A DNA stretch of 64,000 bases from Lineus longissimus. Lineage: Eukaryota; Nemertea; Pilidiophora; Heteronemertea; Lineidae. Location of the stretch: positions 2,360,501 to 2,424,500 of the forward strand of contig NC_088313.1 in assembly GCF_910592395.1 (NCBI RefSeq). The letters are read 5' to 3'. Numbering within the stretch: position 1 is the first letter of the stretch; the number at the start of each line of letters is the position of its first letter. A program made the position numbers and the translations under genes. The notes beneath the pieces were generated by a model. The model ran no database searches. It had not been told where the DNA came from and saw nothing but the letters and a program-made list of their open reading frames with translations. Below are positions 60,250-64,000 of the stretch, piece after piece.

Positions 60250-60720
60250 CTTCCTTTGCACTAGCTATGACCGGTGATAAAACATTCATACCGATGCTAC
60301 CCTTCCAAGAAACAGTTGTCTTACTCCATACTTGGGGTCCAGTTCTCCCAATGCACAAGTCACAATGACACCATCTCAGCAGTCCCTTATTTGTGCATTC
60401 AGGCTCCCTGAGGCTTGTATCATTTCTATACTATCAGCCTGATGAGTATTCTTGCGATGTATAAATACACTTGGAGGGTCAAGATGTCATTCCTGTAGAA
60501 TTCCTTTATCACTGACTATGATTAGTGACATAACACCTGTTAGCCATCAGTTGAACAACGAGAAACAAGCCATTTACTCCATGCAAGCTCCATACCTATA
60601 CTTCAGCAACGACACCCACGACACCTCTCATTTAGGAGATAGTCATAGCAGTCCCTTATTTCCTTAAAATTCCTCTATCACTAAGCATGATTAATGATGA
60701 TGAATCTACCTATTCCAGCT
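60250..60720. repeat. Diverged tandem repeat, three partial units
   Basis: AGCAGTCCCTTATTT occurs near 60378 and 60647. CCTTTATCACTGACTATGAT (near 60501) matches CCTCTATCACTAAGCATGAT (near 60671) and, more weakly, GCACTAGCTATGACC (near 60255). Spacing is irregular (about 170-270 bp). Confidence 0.65.
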
Positions 60721-61327
60721 AATGCACTGGTGAAGGAGCTCATTAATCTGGCACTGATTTCCCTAACAACGGAAGGAACATTCACAGAAACAGTCCCACA
60801 TTTATATCTGATACTTCCTTAACAAATTTGGGAGGCACTATATTCGATGATATGACATAATGGGATAATTTTTCTCTCTTTTGGAAAGGTTTGAAGTATT
60901 TTGGAAATAATAAGATGAAAATCCTTTCCTTTTTTATTACTGAGGAGTGTCTCCATCAAGATAATCCCAGGTCGGACTGATGAAGTTCACAGGGTATAGA
61001 GGGCGGTTCTGGGATGTTTTATAAAATGAACACAATTGGTCTACCAACTGTTTTTGTACGTTTTTAAAACATGTCTGAAGCACCCTCTACAAAGAATAAG
61101 AACGAGAACAAACAGCATATGAAGAGTTTTATTAAGATAAAGACGATACGAATTTCAGGCAGATTGCTAAGTTTTTTTTAATAATTTCTGTATTGATAAA
61201 GATGTGAACAAAACACACAAGATAAGGCATGGCATGTAACGTCCAATGACATCACCAAAATACAATCAAAATCTAAAAGCGAAAAAGAGATAAGAATATA
61301 AGTGGAGAATATGCAAGTCACACTTAC
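60721..61327. other. Probable intron 3' of the RRM exon
   Basis: AT-rich, no open frames of note. If the minus-strand RRM exon is real this is the start of its downstream intron. I looked here for sequence encoding the rest of RRM1 (an NW-A-T-like motif) and did not find it. Confidence 0.5.
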
Positions 61328-61420
61328 CTTATTATTTAAACAAATTTTATTCAAACTGGCTAAGGCTATTGCTGCATCTTCATGGGTGGCGAAGTCTATA
61401 AAGGCATATGGATCTCCCTG
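61328..61420 (-). CDS. Exon of a TIA-1/TIAR-like RNA-binding protein (RRM1, second half)
   Basis: Minus-strand exon of 93 nt (31 codons, phase 0 at both ends). The acceptor is TATTTTTCAG/CAG, a tandem NAGNAG site, and the donor AAG/GTAAGTG is near perfect. It encodes QGDPYAFIDFATHEDAAIAL then ASLNKICLNNK. DPYAFIDF is an RNP1-like beta-3 strand with aromatic residues at the RNA-binding positions; THEDAAIALASLNK is alpha-2 of an RRM. The DPY(A/C)F(I/V)-E-F...AA-AL-AMN pattern is characteristic of RRM1 in TIA-1, TIAR and fly Rox8, and in human TIA1 an exon covers this same part. Family members bind U-rich RNA, regulate splicing and translation, and form stress granules. Asp for Glu in the beta-3 strand and the KICLNNK end differ from typical members, so a divergent paralogue is possible. 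Upstream exons would lie at higher coordinates, probably beyond the window. Downstream exons were not found. Confidence 0.75.
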
Positions 61421-61814
61421 CTGAAAAATATAATTTGAAAACTCATTAATACAAGTATAACCAATATTTTTGAATAATTAGAAAATGCTGAAAATGAGAA
61501 GGAAGTTGTCGAGAGTATTGAAGAAAATCTATAAGACATATGAAAATGTACCACTATATTGACCGCCTTGCTGTCAATTGAAAACTGACAACTGACAAAT
61601 ATGACCAATTTCTAGAATTCCAATATTGATAGAATTGAGTGGTGAACTGCTAAAAGTATTGAAGAAAGTAGGTAGATTACAATATTTGGTCAGAGGTATG
61701 ACAGTTTTCATGGTTTTATACCCATACATGTGCATAAAAAAATATGTAAGCACAAAAATCGGGACAGATGCGATATTAAACATGAATTTTAGGAACAGCC
61801 AGGCATGTTTGGCT

Positions 61815-62027
61815 TCAGCTTAGTGGCCCATGGCTACATTGGCAACTCCACTTCATTGACTTTTTCTTCATGTCTTTTTCTGGACATAATGAGATTTTTA
61901 AAGCCCAAATTATTTCTTGCACAACCCATTTATTTTGCATGATAGAGATATCACCAGCACCCTTGCTAGCTTCCAGCGATGATACGAGTGCCACATAGGA
62001 TAACATCAACAGCGCTGTTGTAGCCAT
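61815..62027 (-). CDS. Small ORF with signal-peptide-like start, unknown
   Basis: ATG-initiated frame of 70 codons. MATTALLMLSYVALVSSLEA has the short polar start, hydrophobic core and small residues of a signal peptide. The remainder is lysine-rich with three cysteines (LCPEKDMKKK and WSCQCSHG). It could be a small secreted peptide or the first coding exon of a secreted protein. It lies in the presumed intron upstream of the RRM exon on the same strand. Length is within chance and there is no clear promoter, so this is a guess. Confidence 0.15.
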   Translation of the reverse strand: MATTALLMLSYVALVSSLEASKGAGDISIMQNKWVVQEIIWALKISLCPEKDMKKKSMKWSCQCSHGPLS

Positions 62028-62476
62028 TAGACCTCAAACAACAAGAGATATGTTGCCGTTGTTTCAAAAAAACATTCCGCCTCCAACCTGCTAACAAATC
62101 CCGTCAGAAAGCCAACCTCAAGCGCAACAAATTAAACAACATGTTCGGTGATGCTGTCACAGTGATGCGACATCCAAGATCAGCGACGCGGAGCAGATCT
62201 GTAGGCTGCCAGATCGTGATGGATGAACACTGCCGGCTTAGGCCATGCAATTTTGATACTCATCGCCGCCAGCAAGGGGCTCAAAGTGGTGAGGGAATGA
62301 ATGATTTATGCTACCAGTTCCACAGCAGGGTGAGACAAGACTGGGATCAATTGTCTTCTGGATAAATTGACATCAGGTATTCTTCCCCTTCCTCTTCTCT
62401 AAGGGGGTTGTGTTACTGTGGTATCTAGCATGGTACGATATAGGCCAAGTGCTCTGACCCAAGACTGATACTACTT

Positions 62477-62491
62477 GGGGGGGGGGGGGGG
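62477..62491. repeat. Poly(G) run, G15
   Basis: Fifteen uninterrupted G residues. Confidence 0.95.
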
Positions 62492-62687
62492 TTGTCATCA
62501 TAACAGAACATCTCAGAAGTATAATTAATGCCTAATCTTCTCCTCCTAGAGCAAGACACCTAACTAAACTCTACACGGTTTGACATCCTTCAAATGAAAA
62601 ATCCAAGGTTCATTCATTGTTGCTACCAAGACCTTGTCCAAGTGGACAATGGGCTACTCCAAGGCCAGTAAAGATTGTGTCACTAAG

Positions 62688-62721
62688 GCAGGTAAACTCA
62701 ATTAGCAGGTAAACTCAATTG
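62688..62721. repeat. 17-bp tandem, two copies
   Basis: GCAGGTAAACTCAATTA is followed directly by GCAGGTAAACTCAATTG. Confidence 0.95.
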
Positions 62722-64000
62722 GCACCCAAGCATAGTGGTACTTGTATGCCAAAACACTCACTTCAGCAAACACAGAGAAAGACAGCTGATACGAAGAAGA
62801 AGAGCTCACAAGCATCATTTTCATGATTGTGGGTGAGAAACAAAAGCGATTGAATATTCACATGCACATTCTGCTGACAAGATAACAGAATGACTGTCAT
62901 CACCATACAGTATTTACAAGGCCCTTAGGTGCCGCTACAAATTACGGACACATTTCCCACGAAATCTGATAACTTTGTGGCAGTGTGCGATGAATATCTC
63001 ACAGTATTGGCCATATAACACATCGATGAGATCCAGCTCCCAAAATATGTATGGAAATTAGTATCTGTTTGGTGATGGAATCACCCCCAGAGGAAATCTT
63101 TGAGACGCGTGATCATCTTAGTCTGGTGAAAGTTCAAGGTGGCAAGTACTTACAATTCCAGGGAGACAGGATCAGAAGTCTCCACCAGAGAACATGAGAT
63201 AAGTCTAAAGTTTCCAAGAGACATCTGATTTCAATACCTCAAAGATTCTTACAGGCACTACTTCATGCTAGAGAAAAGGCTGGCCTTATTGATAATTACT
63301 ATTATTTCAAATGACGTTGTCAACACAAGATCACAAAAGCACTCAATTGACACCGAGGGATAAAATGACCTCTCCTCACCATCACAACAAGACTAAATGC
63401 CAGATGGCAAATAATGGACTAAGGAAATTGCTCAATAGGCAGCATTTTGAAATCAAGGGTCAAAATGACAGTGGACAAACTTGGATATCGAAGACGTATC
63501 TGGATCAATTTCCTCGTACAAATGTGGATATTAGAGATATGAGTCGTCATTTCCCCACAACATGGTCGAGTAAAAGCAATAACAAGAGCAGGATATTGCA
63601 GATCGCCGCAACAAGACAAATCCATTTTTTATATATACCATTAGGGTTGTCATTTACGACAGGAAACGCGTGACCATTCTGCAATATCATTTGATGACAA
63701 TTGGTATAAAATACGGATTGATGCATGGTTGAGATGAATCATGCAGATTTTCAATTCATACCAGGTTTGACAGTGGTCATAGTCTGAAAGAGTTTTTCTC
63801 ACACAAGGAACGATTCCAAAGCACGATATCACCCAGTTACTAACCACCATTGGTAATAATGGAGCATCACAACAATATCTTTGCAAGAGCATGCAGCCCC
63901 AAAAGCTGAACACCTCCCACTGCACCACACACTTTCACTTAGGTTTATCAGCCACGTAACTCTGCCTTGGCCAAGGAGGAAAAGCCCTACATCTCATTTC

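Larger units (their letters stand above)
61421..64000. other. Probable upstream intron of the RRM exon, with small repeats
   Basis: No exon resembling the first half of RRM1 (the LYVGNL-type RNP2 segment) was found up to the window end. Holds G15 at 62477-62491, a 17-bp tandem at 62688-62721 and the small minus-strand ORF at 61815-62027. A GTAAGTA donor-like site on the minus strand (near 63140) follows a short open stretch MSLGNFRLISCSLVETSDPV of doubtful status. The 120-codon plus-strand frame at 63311 is unassigned. Confidence 0.45.

Noticed and set aside
63311-63673. 120-codon plus-strand frame as a gene
   Set aside because: Low-complexity Thr/Asn/Gln/Ser/Lys-rich translation, overlapping minus frames, no splice signals, no motifs.
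1-64000. Bacterial or viral origin, operons, CRISPR or prophage
   Set aside because: No long contiguous genes, no ribosome-binding-site pattern and no regularly spaced palindromic repeats; GT/AG exon structure, pol III SINEs and MITEs indicate an animal genome.

Overview
The window reads as animal nuclear DNA, probably from a marine invertebrate. It is AT-rich and gene-poor, with no operons, no long uninterrupted genes, no rRNA and no CRISPR. It carries scattered tRNA-derived SINE heads, short terminal-inverted-repeat elements, many diverged minisatellites and six long poly(C)/poly(G) runs. Coding signal, where present, comes as short open segments bounded by GT/AG splice-like signals. I cannot place it in a phylum with confidence. 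The SINE and MITE types (tRNA-head SINEs, a SINE with a GGTTTTCTCCGG block, pogo/Tigger-like and hAT-like termini) would suit a mollusc, another lophotrochozoan or a deuterostome.

Only one coding exon is recognised with real confidence: a 93-nt minus-strand exon at 61328-61420. It encodes the second half of an RNA recognition motif closest to RRM1 of the TIA-1/TIAR (fly Rox8) family. It has a consensus donor and a tandem CAGCAG acceptor. The flanking sequence looks like intron, and I could not find the neighbouring exons, so most of the window may be intronic or intergenic sequence around a minus-strand gene.

Layout. 1-4.1 kb: a 25-bp minisatellite at the edge, then featureless DNA. 4.1-4.9 kb: a hAT-like MITE, then a pogo-like MITE ending beside a C16 run. 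8.7-9.2 kb: a 166-codon open segment behind a good acceptor, containing an in-frame 201-bp duplication. 11.6-12.4 kb: a ~173-bp minisatellite whose minus strand looks like repeated acceptor-exon-donor units. 15.7 and 23.1 kb: SINEs. 31.8-32.2 kb: a 43-bp minisatellite. 35.1 kb: a candidate plus-strand exon behind a very strong acceptor. 39.3-39.8 kb: a CpG-dense patch with nested inverted repeats around a kappaB-like site. 42.6-47.8 kb: the densest cluster of candidate exons, on both strands. 55.5-56.1 kb: SINE, hairpin and a second pogo-like MITE. 59.9-62.0 kb: a candidate exon, diverged tandem repeats, the RRM exon and a small ORF with a signal-peptide-like start.

Caution on coding calls. 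At roughly 38-39% GC (judged by eye) stop codons make up about 6-7% of random codons, so several open frames near 100 codons are expected by chance in 64 kb on six frames. Frames of 160 or more are expected well under once. Low-confidence exon calls rest on open frame plus splice-like signals and are hypotheses. I see no complete gene and no clear evidence for a new multi-gene system.
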